This document shows, in pieces, positions 1 to 7,436 of a DNA stretch of 64,000 bases. Location: contig NZ_SNXZ01000011.1 of the NCBI RefSeq assembly GCF_004362825.1, positions 62,001-126,000 of the forward strand, read 5' to 3'. The notes beneath the pieces are model-generated. The model saw only the letters and a list, made by a program, of their open reading frames with translations. It had not been told where the DNA came from and ran no database searches. The translations under genes and the position numbers were made by a program. The stretch is from Labedaea rhizosphaerae. Lineage in GTDB: Bacteria > Actinomycetota > Actinomycetes > Mycobacteriales > Pseudonocardiaceae. Position 1 is the first letter of the stretch. Each line of letters starts with the position of its first letter.

Positions 1-52
1 ACGGTACATATGGACAACGGCCTACCGGTATTCACCCGACCAGCGTGGACGA

Positions 53-79
53 GGCCTGCCGCCTGAACGGCGGCAGGCC
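53..79. terminator. Strong hairpin, possible terminator
   Basis: A perfect 11-bp inverted repeat, GGCCTGCCGCC and its complement, with a 5-nt loop. It lies just past the 3' end of the P450 gene that reads leftwards. There is no U-tract on either strand, so this is at best an actinobacterial type of terminator lacking the T tail. Nothing else could be assigned in bases 1-156. Confidence 0.45.
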
Positions 80-156
80 CCCAAAGCCACACCCATGCAT
101 CCGCTGCTCGGCAACGCAAACCAACCAACGAACACCACACCGAGGTTGAGGGGGAA

Positions 157-1374
157 TTACATAACCGGTGTAAAGAGCACAGGCAAAGTAGCGGGCCCGC
201 GAGTGAACACACCCTGCTCACCAGGCGAGAAGTCCGAGGCCAACCGCACATCGGGCATGGCGTCCAGCAGCATGTTCACCCCCACCTCGACTTCCGTGCG
301 GGCCAACAGGGCTCCTACGCAGAAGTGCCGGCCCAGGGCGAACGACAAGTGCTTGCTCGCCGCCGAGAACGCCGTCTCGGTGGGCAGGTCGGTCCGGAAG
401 ATGTCGAAGCTGTCCGGGTTGGCGAACCGGCGCGGGTCGCGGTTCGCCGCGCCGATCAGGCACGTGAGGGTGCTGCCCTTGGGCACGACACCGCCGCTCA
501 GTTCGACGTCGTCCGCCGGCTGGCGCATGATCATGTGCACTGGCGGGGTGTAGCGCAGGGTTTCCGCGAACGCCTTGTCGATCAGGCTGCGGTCCGCGCG
601 CACCGCCTCCAGCTGCTCTGGGTGCTCCAGCAGGTTGCGGAAGATGCTCGCGATGGCCTTGTCGGTGGTCTCGCCGCCTGCTGCGAGCAACAGGCTGACG
701 AACGCCTTGATGTCCTCGTCGCTCATCGTGGTGCCGTCGACTTCCGCCGTGCACAGGGCGGAAAGCAGGTCGTCGCCGGGGTTTTCGCGGCGCTCCTGGA
801 TGATCGGGATCATGTAGGCGGCGAGTTCGTCCTTGGTCTTCGCGCCGTCGGCCATGATGTCCGGGTCCTGCGCGAGGTTGCCCAGGAACGCGATGATCGA
901 CGTGTACCACCGCTGGAACCGCTCGTGGTCGCTCTTGTCGAGGCCCAGCATGTCCACGATGACGTTGATCGGGAAGTGCCGGGCGAAATCCTGCACCAGG
1001 TCCACCGAACCCTGGTGCCGGAACGCATCGATCAGCTCGCGGGCGTTGCGCTCGATCACCGGGCGGAACTTCTGCTCGAGTTCGCTGCCGCGGAACGGGC
1101 CGGCGACCAAGGCCCGGCGCACCGAGTGCTCGCGGCCGCTCATCTGCAGGATCGTCCGCCCGTGCACCGGTTCCAGCTGCCAGTCGTAGTTGTCGGTGGT
1201 GAAGACCGGCTCGCGGAAGGCCCGGGCGACGTCCTCGTAGCGCGACACGATGTAGCTCTGCATGCCCTCGTGCCAGATCAGCGGCTCATCGGCCAACATC
1301 ACCTGGTAGGCGGGGTACGGATCGCTCGCGAACTCGGGGGAAAGGATGTCCGGCGCTTGACGTGCCGTAGTCAT
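157..1374 (-). CDS. Cytochrome P450
   Basis: Soluble bacterial class I P450 of normal length (405 aa), a haem monooxygenase needing ferredoxin and ferredoxin reductase from elsewhere. The haem loop FALGRHFCVGA puts the cysteine ligand at about residue 352. The I-helix reads AGGETTDK with the usual acid-alcohol pair, and the K-helix ExxR is in ETLRYTPP. The ATG start is preceded by an AAGGGAG ribosome site at good spacing. The gene diverges from the radical SAM operon across a 380-bp intergenic region, so it may be a tailoring enzyme of that cluster, but its substrate cannot be read from the sequence. It is distinct from the P450 domain of the fusion gene at 4881-6371, whose I-helix is unusual. 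Haem-protein identity is certain; cluster membership is inferred. Confidence 0.9.
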   Translation of the reverse strand: MTTARQAPDILSPEFASDPYPAYQVMLADEPLIWHEGMQSYIVSRYEDVARAFREPVFTTDNYDWQLEPVHGRTILQMSGREHSVRRALVAGPFRGSELEQKFRPVIERNARELIDAFRHQGSVDLVQDFARHFPINVIVDMLGLDKSDHERFQRWYTSIIAFLGNLAQDPDIMADGAKTKDELAAYMIPIIQERRENPGDDLLSALCTAEVDGTTMSDEDIKAFVSLLLAAGGETTDKAIASIFRNLLEHPEQLEAVRADRSLIDKAFAETLRYTPPVHMIMRQPADDVELSGGVVPKGSTLTCLIGAANRDPRRFANPDSFDIFRTDLPTETAFSAASKHLSFALGRHFCVGALLARTEVEVGVNMLLDAMPDVRLASDFSPGEQGVFTRGPATLPVLFTPVM

Positions 1375-1754
1375 GAAACTCCCTTGCGTGACTAGTGGAC
1401 GCGTCAGACTAGCCAGCTTTCAGCCGGCGGTGCCATAAGTTCAGGCGGTTGGCCTAATCACTTCGGCGGGTGGTCGCGAGGAGTCACGGGACCCGCCGGA
1501 GCGGCCGTACCGCCAGGTCGCCAGTGGCTCCGGCCGAACGGACGACTGACGCTCCGACATGGAGCATGGACAACTATTACGCCGTTCCGGTGGTGTCACC
1601 GCCGGCAATTGCGGCGTGATGTCCCATTGCCAAGCCGCTGGGTGATGTGCGGCTGATCCGTTCAAGCGAGTTGTTCGTTCGTGTCTGTTGGCGAACAACC
1701 AACCATGCCAAGGTCGAGGCCGGGTCACGGAGGGAAACGTGGGGGTAGCATTCT
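1375..1754. other. Divergent intergenic region, no convincing gene
   Basis: This 380-bp stretch separates the divergent P450 and radical SAM operon and must hold both promoters. It contains two inverted repeats: CGGCGGGT/ACCCGCCG at 1464-1498 and GTTGTTCG/CGAACAAC at 1670-1699. Several tiny open frames exist (for example 1566-1619 and 1681-1758) but none has a good ribosome site and they are not called as genes. Confidence 0.6.
1670..1699. promoter_or_regulatory. Inverted repeat, possible operator of the cluster operon
   Basis: A perfect 8-bp inverted repeat, GTTGTTCG and CGAACAAC, separated by 14 nt. It lies 55-85 nt upstream of the GTG start of the radical SAM gene. Size and position suit a dimeric repressor or activator site, but no regulator can be assigned to it. 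Confidence 0.35.
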
Positions 1755-3623
1755 GTGAAAGTCTTGATGATCTCCATGCCTTGGCAAGGGCTGGACACGC
1801 CGTCGAGCGCGCTGGGAATCCTCGGACAATGCGTCCGGGAAAAGGCGAATGAGTGGGTCGTCGACGAGTTGTACGCCAACATCCGCTGGGCCGAATACCT
1901 GATGCGGGCGAGCAATGGCACCATCACGGCCACCCATTACGGCAGCGTCGCCGACCAGGTGTTCCACGGCGTGGGCGACTGGGTGTTCACGCCCGCGCTC
2001 TACGACGTCGACGGCTACCTCGCCGCGGAGTTCGCCGAGTTCCTCGAACAACGCGACGTCGACCCGCTCGTCCCGGTCGCGATGCAGGGTCACGCCCGCG
2101 GGTTCGTCCGCGAGCTCGCCGCCGAGATCGTCGCCGGAAAGCCGGACGTGGTCGGGTTCACCAGCACGTTCATGCAGAACGTGCCCTCGCTCGCGCTGGC
2201 CAAGGAGCTGAAGGCTCTGGCGCCGGACGTCGTGACCGTGATGGGCGGCTCGAACTGCGACGGGCCGCAGGGTGCCGCGCTGCACCGGAACTTCACCCAG
2301 CTCGACTTCGTGATCAGCGGCGAAGGCGAGCGCGCGCTGCCGGCCCTGCTGAACCGGCTGGCCGACGGGACCGGCTTCGCCGACGTGCCCGGGCTCAGCT
2401 GGCGCGACGGCGGGCAGCCGGTGGCGAACCCGCCCGCGACCTCGGCGCTGCCGCTGGCCATGGTCCCCGCACCCAACTACGACAGCTACTTCCACGCGCT
2501 CGAACGCTCGGTCGTGCGCGAGCACGTCCGGCCGATGGCGGTGCTGGAGACCTCGCGCGGCTGCTGGTGGGGCGAGCAGCACCAGTGCACCTTCTGCGGC
2601 CTGAACGGGTCGAACATCAACTTCCGGAGCAAGGCGCCGGACCGCATCGCCAAGGAGGTCCGTGAGCTCGCCGAGCGGTACCGGGTGCTCGACCTGGTCG
2701 TGGTGGACAACATCCTCGACATGAAGTACCTCGGCACGGCCATGCCGCAGCTGGCCGCGCTGGACTGCGACCTGCGCATCCACTACGAGATCAAGTCCAA
2801 CATGACGCGCGACCAATTGGCGGCCTTGAAGGAGGCGAATGTCCTCTACGTCCAGCCCGGCATCGAAAGCCTGAGCAGCCACGTCCTGCGGCTGATGGAC
2901 AAAGGCGTCAGCGCGGCCCACAACGTGCGCATGTTGCGGGACGGCGAGGACCTCGGCCTGAACGTCACCTGGAATATTCTCTACGGCTTTCCGGGCGAAA
3001 CCGAGGACGATTACCGCGGGTTGCTCGGGAAATTCGCGGCCCTGGAACACCTGCAGCCCCCGACCGGCGCGTGGCGAATAGCGTTGGAGCGGTTCAGCCC
3101 GTATTTCGAGGACACCAGCCAGGGCTTCCTCTTCCGCCGTCCGGCGGCGATCTATGACTTCATCTACCAGGTCCCACGCGATCAGCTCTACGACCTGGTC
3201 TACCTGTTCGACAGCGGCCACCAGGGCATCTCCGGCCCCATCGAGGACGAGATCAAGCAGGCCGTGGACGAGTGGGCGAAGTCCTACGCGCACAGCAGCC
3301 TCACCTACTGGACCGACGACCGGGGCCGTGTCGTCCTCGAGGACCGCCGGGCCAGCTGGCCCGAGGAAACGATCGAGCTGGACGACGTGCACAGCAACGT
3401 CTACCTCGGCATGTTCCAGTGCGCCGGTCGCGAGGGCATCCGCCGCCGGCTGACCGAGAGCGGGCACGTGATCAGCGACGACGAGGTCGACGCGATGTTG
3501 CGGTACTTCGTCGACCGCGGCCTGGCCTTCGAGGACGAGGGCCGGTACGTGAGCGTCGCGCTGGAGGTCGATCCGTACCGCCGCAAGCTGGTGGACGGCC
3601 GGGAGGTCGTGGCAGCCCGATGA
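1755..3623 (+). CDS. Cobalamin-type radical SAM C-methyltransferase
   Basis: 622-aa radical SAM enzyme with an N-terminal B12-binding-like region (about residues 90-210) followed by the radical SAM barrel. The cluster ligands are in a CX7CX2C arrangement, C270, C278 and C281, in the motif CWWGEQHQCTFCGLNG. That motif marks the family usually named RiPP maturation radical SAM C-methyltransferase; B12-dependent members methylate unactivated or aromatic-adjacent carbons. Here the neighbours (DUF5825 protein, JAMM protein, sulfur carrier, P450, TrpRS) match the chuangxinmycin pathway as I recall it, where such an enzyme with a small partner installs the C-methyl group, so a small indole substrate is more likely than a peptide. 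The GTG start follows GGGGG at about 9 nt. The stop overlaps the next start by ATGA, showing translational coupling. Confidence 0.88.
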   Translation: MKVLMISMPWQGLDTPSSALGILGQCVREKANEWVVDELYANIRWAEYLMRASNGTITATHYGSVADQVFHGVGDWVFTPALYDVDGYLAAEFAEFLEQRDVDPLVPVAMQGHARGFVRELAAEIVAGKPDVVGFTSTFMQNVPSLALAKELKALAPDVVTVMGGSNCDGPQGAALHRNFTQLDFVISGEGERALPALLNRLADGTGFADVPGLSWRDGGQPVANPPATSALPLAMVPAPNYDSYFHALERSVVREHVRPMAVLETSRGCWWGEQHQCTFCGLNGSNINFRSKAPDRIAKEVRELAERYRVLDLVVVDNILDMKYLGTAMPQLAALDCDLRIHYEIKSNMTRDQLAALKEANVLYVQPGIESLSSHVLRLMDKGVSAAHNVRMLRDGEDLGLNVTWNILYGFPGETEDDYRGLLGKFAALEHLQPPTGAWRIALERFSPYFEDTSQGFLFRRPAAIYDFIYQVPRDQLYDLVYLFDSGHQGISGPIEDEIKQAVDEWAKSYAHSSLTYWTDDRGRVVLEDRRASWPEETIELDDVHSNVYLGMFQCAGREGIRRRLTESGHVISDDEVDAMLRYFVDRGLAFEDEGRYVSVALEVDPYRRKLVDGREVVAAR

Positions 3624-4291
3624 GCGCACCCACGAACATCACCGACACCACCACCAACAGCATCGACATCGCCGAACTCCGGGCGCGGGCCTCGGCCGGC
3701 GAACGCGCCGCGGGGCGTCCCGCGACCTTGGCCTTGGGGGCCGACCTGCCCACGGCCAGTGAACTGCGGACCATGCTGGCCTGCGTGCCCGTCGCCGGGG
3801 TGCGGCTGGCGCCACCCGTCGACTTCGACCGCCTGCCCGGTGACGTGCTCGTGCAGATCGTCGCCTTGCTACGCGAGTGCTCGTCGATCGGCGTGCGGGT
3901 GACGTGGTCGCTGGTCTCCGGCCCGGACAAGGCCCTCGACCACCTGCCCGCGCCCGAAGGACGGCCGCGGTGGCGCTCGGCGAACACCTTCGGCCTGTTC
4001 TACTTCCGCCGCGGGCCCGGCTTCCTGTCCGTTGTGGACCGCAGGCCCGAGTCGATCGGCCGGACCACCGTGGCCGAACCGGCCCTGCTGGACGCCTTCC
4101 ACCCGACCCTGGACGGCTGTGCCTGGGACGGTTCCGCGGCGGTCCGCCGGCTGGTGGAGCTGGGTCTGGTGATGCGCTTCGGCGACCACTGCGTGGCCCT
4201 GCCGGTGCACATGCGGACCTGGCCGATCGGGGCGGCGCTGCTGGGCGGGACCCTGGCGTCGGCAGGCAAGAACCCGGACAAGAAAGTATGA
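3620..4291 (+). CDS. DUF5825-like partner of the radical SAM enzyme
   Basis: 223-aa soluble protein that I place in the DUF5825 group, recurrently found next to this radical SAM family in actinomycetes. It overlaps the upstream stop and the downstream start by ATGA, so it is made in step with both. A central region ending in RSANTFGLFYFRRGPGF and a C-terminal winged-helix-like stretch (VRRLVELGLVMRFGDHC) are visible; there are no metal or nucleotide motifs. From memory of the chuangxinmycin work, a companion protein in this position is needed for C-methylation, so a structural or cofactor-delivery partner role is the best guess. The family name is from pattern memory. Confidence 0.65.
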   Translation: MSAPTNITDTTTNSIDIAELRARASAGERAAGRPATLALGADLPTASELRTMLACVPVAGVRLAPPVDFDRLPGDVLVQIVALLRECSSIGVRVTWSLVSGPDKALDHLPAPEGRPRWRSANTFGLFYFRRGPGFLSVVDRRPESIGRTTVAEPALLDAFHPTLDGCAWDGSAAVRRLVELGLVMRFGDHCVALPVHMRTWPIGAALLGGTLASAGKNPDKKV

Positions 4292-4878
4292 CCGCGACCG
4301 TCCGCCTCGGGCCGGAACCGACGCGCCGCTTCGCCGCCGTGGCCACCCAGGAGTACCAGAAGTGCCTGGACAGCCGGGATTCCGCGGGCGTGCCCAGCCA
4401 CCTGCCCCGTGCTTCGGCGTTGCTGTTCGGGCGCTCGAACGACGCCGGGATCGTCATCGAGGACCTCGAGTTCGTGCCGAACGTCCGGGACAGCGACGAG
4501 ACGGTGATCGCCGAGTTCGAGACGACCATCGCGGCGCGGTTCGGCGAGGTCTACCGCAACCCCGGGCGCGGCTTCTGGTGCGACGAAAGCCAAGTGCTGC
4601 AAGCGATCAAGCGGCATGCCGAGAACGGCCTCGACCTGCTGGGGTCGGTGCACTCGCACCCCAACTGGCACGAGATCGGGCCACCGCACGAGCGCTACCA
4701 GCAGCTCAGCGAACACCCGACGCGGATGGACGACTACCTGTTCCGCCAGTCGGGCTGGCCGGTGAACGTCATCTGGTACATCCGCGGCGACGAGCACCGG
4801 GTGGCCTGCTGGCGGCCCGGCCCATTGAACTGCGATCGGCTGCACATCGAAGTCCCGCTTCCCGGCCTAGGGGGTTGA
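4288..4878 (+). CDS. JAMM/MPN-domain protein, probable sulfurtransferase
   Basis: 196-aa protein with a JAMM zinc motif, H122-S-H124-P in GSVHSHPNWH, followed by S141 and D148/D149, and the lead-in NPGRGFWCDESQ typical of prokaryotic JAB domains. JAMM proteins normally hydrolyse peptide or isopeptide bonds after a ubiquitin-like Gly-Gly. The canonical early motif PxExxGxLxG appears here as PRASALLFG (residues 40-48) with no glutamate, which suggests non-hydrolytic chemistry. It lies directly upstream of a ThiS/MoaD-like carrier gene. In chuangxinmycin biosynthesis a deubiquitinase-like JAMM protein moves sulfur from the carrier thiocarboxylate; this is the likely role. ATGA overlap with the upstream gene; 2 nt to the next. 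Confidence 0.82.
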   Translation: MTATVRLGPEPTRRFAAVATQEYQKCLDSRDSAGVPSHLPRASALLFGRSNDAGIVIEDLEFVPNVRDSDETVIAEFETTIAARFGEVYRNPGRGFWCDESQVLQAIKRHAENGLDLLGSVHSHPNWHEIGPPHERYQQLSEHPTRMDDYLFRQSGWPVNVIWYIRGDEHRVACWRPGPLNCDRLHIEVPLPGLGG

Positions 4879-4880
4879 CC

Positions 4881-6371
4881 ATGACCGATGGCGTGACCGT
4901 CAAACTTCCGGCGGCCTTCCACGCGCTGAGCGGCGGACGGCGCCAGGTGCCGGTCGCGGGCGACACCGTCGGCGCCGTGCTGTCCGGTTTGGACGATGCG
5001 GTGCCCGGCGTGCTCGCTCGCATCACCGAGCCCGGCGGAGCGCTGAAGCGCTACGTCAACGTCTACCGCAACGACGAGGACATCCGCGGTCTCGACGGCC
5101 TCGACACGAAGGTGACCAGCGACGACGTCGTCTGGATCATCCCGGCGGTGGCCGGCGGCAGCGACGTCCTGCCCACCGAGTTCTTCACCGACCCGGGACC
5201 GTCCCCGCACGCGGCGATCGCGGAGCTGCGGGCGCGGTGCCCGGTGCACCGGATCGACGTCCCGCCGGGGGCCGAGGCGTACGCGGTCCTCAGCCACAAG
5301 GTCGTCGAGGAAGCGCTGGGCGACGCGCGGCTGACCAAGCAGGTCGAGAACCTGCCCGCCCAGTACCGGGACAAGGCCGCCTCCAACAGCCTGCTCGTTG
5401 TGGGCAACCTGGGCTTCGCCGACCCGCCCAAGCACACCCGGTTGAAGAAGCCGCTGAACAAGGCGTTCACGCCGAGCGTCGTCGCGAAGCTGCGGCCCCG
5501 CATCCAGGACATCGTCGACGACCTCATCGACGGTTTCCCCGAGCACGGCGAGATCGACCTGCTCGCCGACTTCTCCCTGCCCATGCCGCTCACGGTGATC
5601 TGCGAATACCTGGGCATCCCGGTCGAGGACCGGCCGCTGTTCCTGCACTGGAGCTATGTGCTGAGCCAGGATCCGTTGCAGCACGCGGAAAGCGCGCTGA
5701 AGACGGCGAGCAAGGAGTTCTCCGAGTACTTCCTGGCGCTGGCCGACGAGCGGCGCAAGGACCTGCGTGACGACCTGCTGAGCGAGCTCATCCGGGCCCG
5801 CGACGACGACACGATGACCGACGCGGAGCTGCTGTCCACGCTGCTCCTGCTGATCATCGCCGGGCACAAGACTGTCGCCAACATGCTGGCCAACGGCACG
5901 CTGCTGCTGTTGCGCCACCCCGACCAGCTCGCGATGCTGCGCGCCGATCCCGGCCTGATCCCCTCGGCGATCGAGGAGATCCTGCGCTGCGAGGGTTCGG
6001 CCGCGTGGGCGTCGCTGCGGGTGGCCGGGCAGGACATGGAACTCGGCGGCGTGCCGATCGCCAAGGGCAGTTTCGTGCACCTCTACCTGACCGCGGCCGG
6101 CCACGACCCCGACGTCTACGACGACCCCGACCGATTCGACATCACCCGATCACCCAACCGGCACCTGTCCTTCGGGCACGGCCCGCACTTCTGCATCGGT
6201 GCGCCGCTGGGCCGGTTGCAAGGCGAGATCGCGTTCGCGGCGTTGCTGCGCCGGCTGCCCGACTTCGAGCTGGCCGTGCCCGAGGACGAGGTCGTCTGGC
6301 TCGCCGACAGCTCGCTCAGCCGGGGCCTGGCGGCGCTGCCGCTGCGGGTGGGCAGGCGGTTGCCGCGATGA
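4881..6371 (+). CDS. Sulfur carrier (ThiS/MoaD-like)-cytochrome P450 fusion
   Basis: One 496-aa frame. Residues 1-93 form a complete ubiquitin-fold sulfur carrier ending VVWIIPAVAGG, with the diglycine at 92-93; residue 94 onwards is a full P450. P450 landmarks are EEILRCE (ExxR) and FGHGPHFCIGAP with haem ligand C438. The I-helix reads AGHKTVA, with K330 where an Asp/Glu is usual and T331 at the oxygen-binding Thr. A free carrier needs an exposed C-terminal Gly-Gly to carry sulfur as a thiocarboxylate, so either the fusion is cleaved after G93, or the linker region acts differently. The JAMM gene immediately upstream is the obvious processing or sulfur-transfer partner. The P450 is the candidate for C-S bond closure of a thiopyrano-indole. 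GGGGG precedes the ATG by 5 nt. Domains are certain; processing is inferred. Confidence 0.88.
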   Translation: MTDGVTVKLPAAFHALSGGRRQVPVAGDTVGAVLSGLDDAVPGVLARITEPGGALKRYVNVYRNDEDIRGLDGLDTKVTSDDVVWIIPAVAGGSDVLPTEFFTDPGPSPHAAIAELRARCPVHRIDVPPGAEAYAVLSHKVVEEALGDARLTKQVENLPAQYRDKAASNSLLVVGNLGFADPPKHTRLKKPLNKAFTPSVVAKLRPRIQDIVDDLIDGFPEHGEIDLLADFSLPMPLTVICEYLGIPVEDRPLFLHWSYVLSQDPLQHAESALKTASKEFSEYFLALADERRKDLRDDLLSELIRARDDDTMTDAELLSTLLLLIIAGHKTVANMLANGTLLLLRHPDQLAMLRADPGLIPSAIEEILRCEGSAAWASLRVAGQDMELGGVPIAKGSFVHLYLTAAGHDPDVYDDPDRFDITRSPNRHLSFGHGPHFCIGAPLGRLQGEIAFAALLRRLPDFELAVPEDEVVWLADSSLSRGLAALPLRVGRRLPR

Positions 6372-7258
6372 CGATCGCCGTGGTGGGAGCCGGTGCGGTG
6401 GGCGGCTACTTCGGTGGCGTGCTCGCCGCGGCCGGGAACGACGTGCGGTTCCTGACGCGTGGCTCGTGGCCGGGCGGTGTGCGCGTCAACGACCGGCCGG
6501 TCCAGGTCCAGGCGACGGACGACCCGCGTGCGCTCGGTGAAGTCGAGGTCGTGCTGCTGTGCGTCAAGACGCCGCAGTTGCCTGCCGCCGTCGACGCGCT
6601 GGGCCCGGTGATCGGCACGCGGACCGTCGTGATCACCGTGCAGAACGGGGTGGAGGCACCGGAGGAGGTCGCGCAGCGCATCGGGCGCGACCACGTGCTG
6701 CCCGGCCTGGCCCGGATCGTCGCCACCACGACCGGCCCGGGCGAGATCCGGCAGGTCGGTCCGCCCGGCGCACTGGGCTTCGCCGAATGGGACGGCTCGG
6801 TGTCCAAGCGGGTCCTTCGGCTGCGTGAGGTGTTGTCGGCGGTGCCGATGCTCGAGCCACCGGACATCTGGGCCGCGCTGTGGGCGAAGTTCCTGTTGGT
6901 CGTGCCGGTGGGCAGCCTCGGCGCCGCGACCGGCGGGGCGACCATCGGCGAACTCCGGTCGCGCGAAGGCATCCGGAAGCTGCTGATCGCCGGCATGCGG
7001 GAGATCTACGCGACCGGCCTCGAGCTGGGCATCGCGTTGCCCGTCGACGCCGTCGAGAACGCGGTCGCGCTCATGGACCGGCAGGGCGCGGACGTCACCT
7101 CCTCGCTGCAGCGCGACCTCCTGGCCGGTCGCCCGTCCGAGCTCGAAGCCTGGACGGGGGCCGCGGTTCGGTTGGCCCACAAGGCAGGCATGTCCGCGCC
7201 GGTGCACGAGTTGCTCTACGAACTGCTCGCCACCCGTGCGTCGCTCGCCATCGCGTGA
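6368..7258 (+). CDS. Ketopantoate reductase-like oxidoreductase
   Basis: 296-aa ApbA/PanE-type NADP-dependent reductase. The N-terminal Rossmann motif is GAGAVGGYFG, and VQNGVEAPEEVAQRIG contains the conserved NGV substrate-loop signature; the C-terminal helical domain is complete. Family members reduce 2-keto acids. The start overlaps the stop of the carrier-P450 gene (ATGA), so it belongs to the biosynthetic operon, where it probably reduces an indole-pyruvate-type 2-keto acid rather than ketopantoate. A second, unlinked ketopantoate-reductase gene lies at 20653-21588, leaving this copy free to specialise. Substrate is inferred from context only. Confidence 0.8.
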   Translation: MTIAVVGAGAVGGYFGGVLAAAGNDVRFLTRGSWPGGVRVNDRPVQVQATDDPRALGEVEVVLLCVKTPQLPAAVDALGPVIGTRTVVITVQNGVEAPEEVAQRIGRDHVLPGLARIVATTTGPGEIRQVGPPGALGFAEWDGSVSKRVLRLREVLSAVPMLEPPDIWAALWAKFLLVVPVGSLGAATGGATIGELRSREGIRKLLIAGMREIYATGLELGIALPVDAVENAVALMDRQGADVTSSLQRDLLAGRPSELEAWTGAAVRLAHKAGMSAPVHELLYELLATRASLAIA

Positions 7259-7269
7259 CGGGCGTTGCT

Positions 7270-7323
7270 ATGGTTTCGACCGTGCATCGTTCGTCGTGCC
7301 TGTGCTGGTGGCGCTCCACGTAG
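7270..7323 (+). CDS. Trp leader peptide of the trpS attenuator
   Basis: 17-codon open frame encoding MVSTVHRSSCLCWWRST. Two adjacent Trp codons (7306-7311) sit just before the stop, at the foot of a hairpin. This is the classic layout of ribosome-mediated attenuation: a ribosome starved of charged tRNA-Trp stalls on the pair. No clear Shine-Dalgarno is visible, which is not unusual for actinomycete leaders. Confidence 0.85.
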   Translation: MVSTVHRSSCLCWWRST

Positions 7324-7358
7324 GAGCGGCCGCCACCTCAGCCATGACCGGGCCGTTC
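7307..7358 (+). promoter_or_regulatory. Attenuator: alternative pause and antiterminator structures
   Basis: Segment 1 (7307-7317, GGTGGCGCTCC) pairs with 7323-7337 through 11 bp and a 4-nt bulge, forming the pause hairpin over the Trp codons. Part of the second arm, GAGCGGCC at 7324-7331, can instead pair with GGCCGTTC at 7351-7358 (8 bp including one G-U), which is the 5' arm of the terminator. Stalling on Trp codons would free 7324-7331 and favour read-through into trpS. Confidence 0.8.
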
Positions 7359-7376
7359 GGATGAACGGCCCTTTTT
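7350..7376 (+). terminator. Intrinsic terminator of the trpS leader
   Basis: Perfect 9-bp stem GGGCCGTTC/GAACGGCCC with loop GGAT, followed by five T residues at 7372-7376. It lies between the Trp leader peptide and trpS, so it ends transcription when charged tRNA-Trp is plentiful. It may also stop read-through from the upstream operon. Confidence 0.92.
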
Positions 7377-7436
7377 CGTCGCCTGGACCAGGGGCTCGTG
7401 CATCGGAGCGGCACGACCCACTCACCAGGAGACCCC

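Noticed and set aside
1464-1498. Hairpin CGGCGGGT/ACCCGCCG as terminator or riboswitch
   Set aside because: Loop of 19 nt, no T tail and no conserved riboswitch features; likely chance in GC-rich DNA.
1524-1619. Short frame ending MDNYYAVPVVSPPAIAA as a RiPP precursor for the radical SAM and P450 enzymes
   Set aside because: Tempting because of the Tyr-Tyr and Val residues and the RiPP-style family name, but there is no proper ribosome site, and the sulfur carrier, JAMM and TrpRS genes point to a small-molecule indole pathway.
1681-1758. 25-codon frame overlapping the radical SAM start by GTGA
   Set aside because: The overlap matches the operon's style, but the peptide (Gly/Arg/Pro-rich) resembles nothing known, its start has no ribosome site and the adjacent GGGGG serves the radical SAM start.
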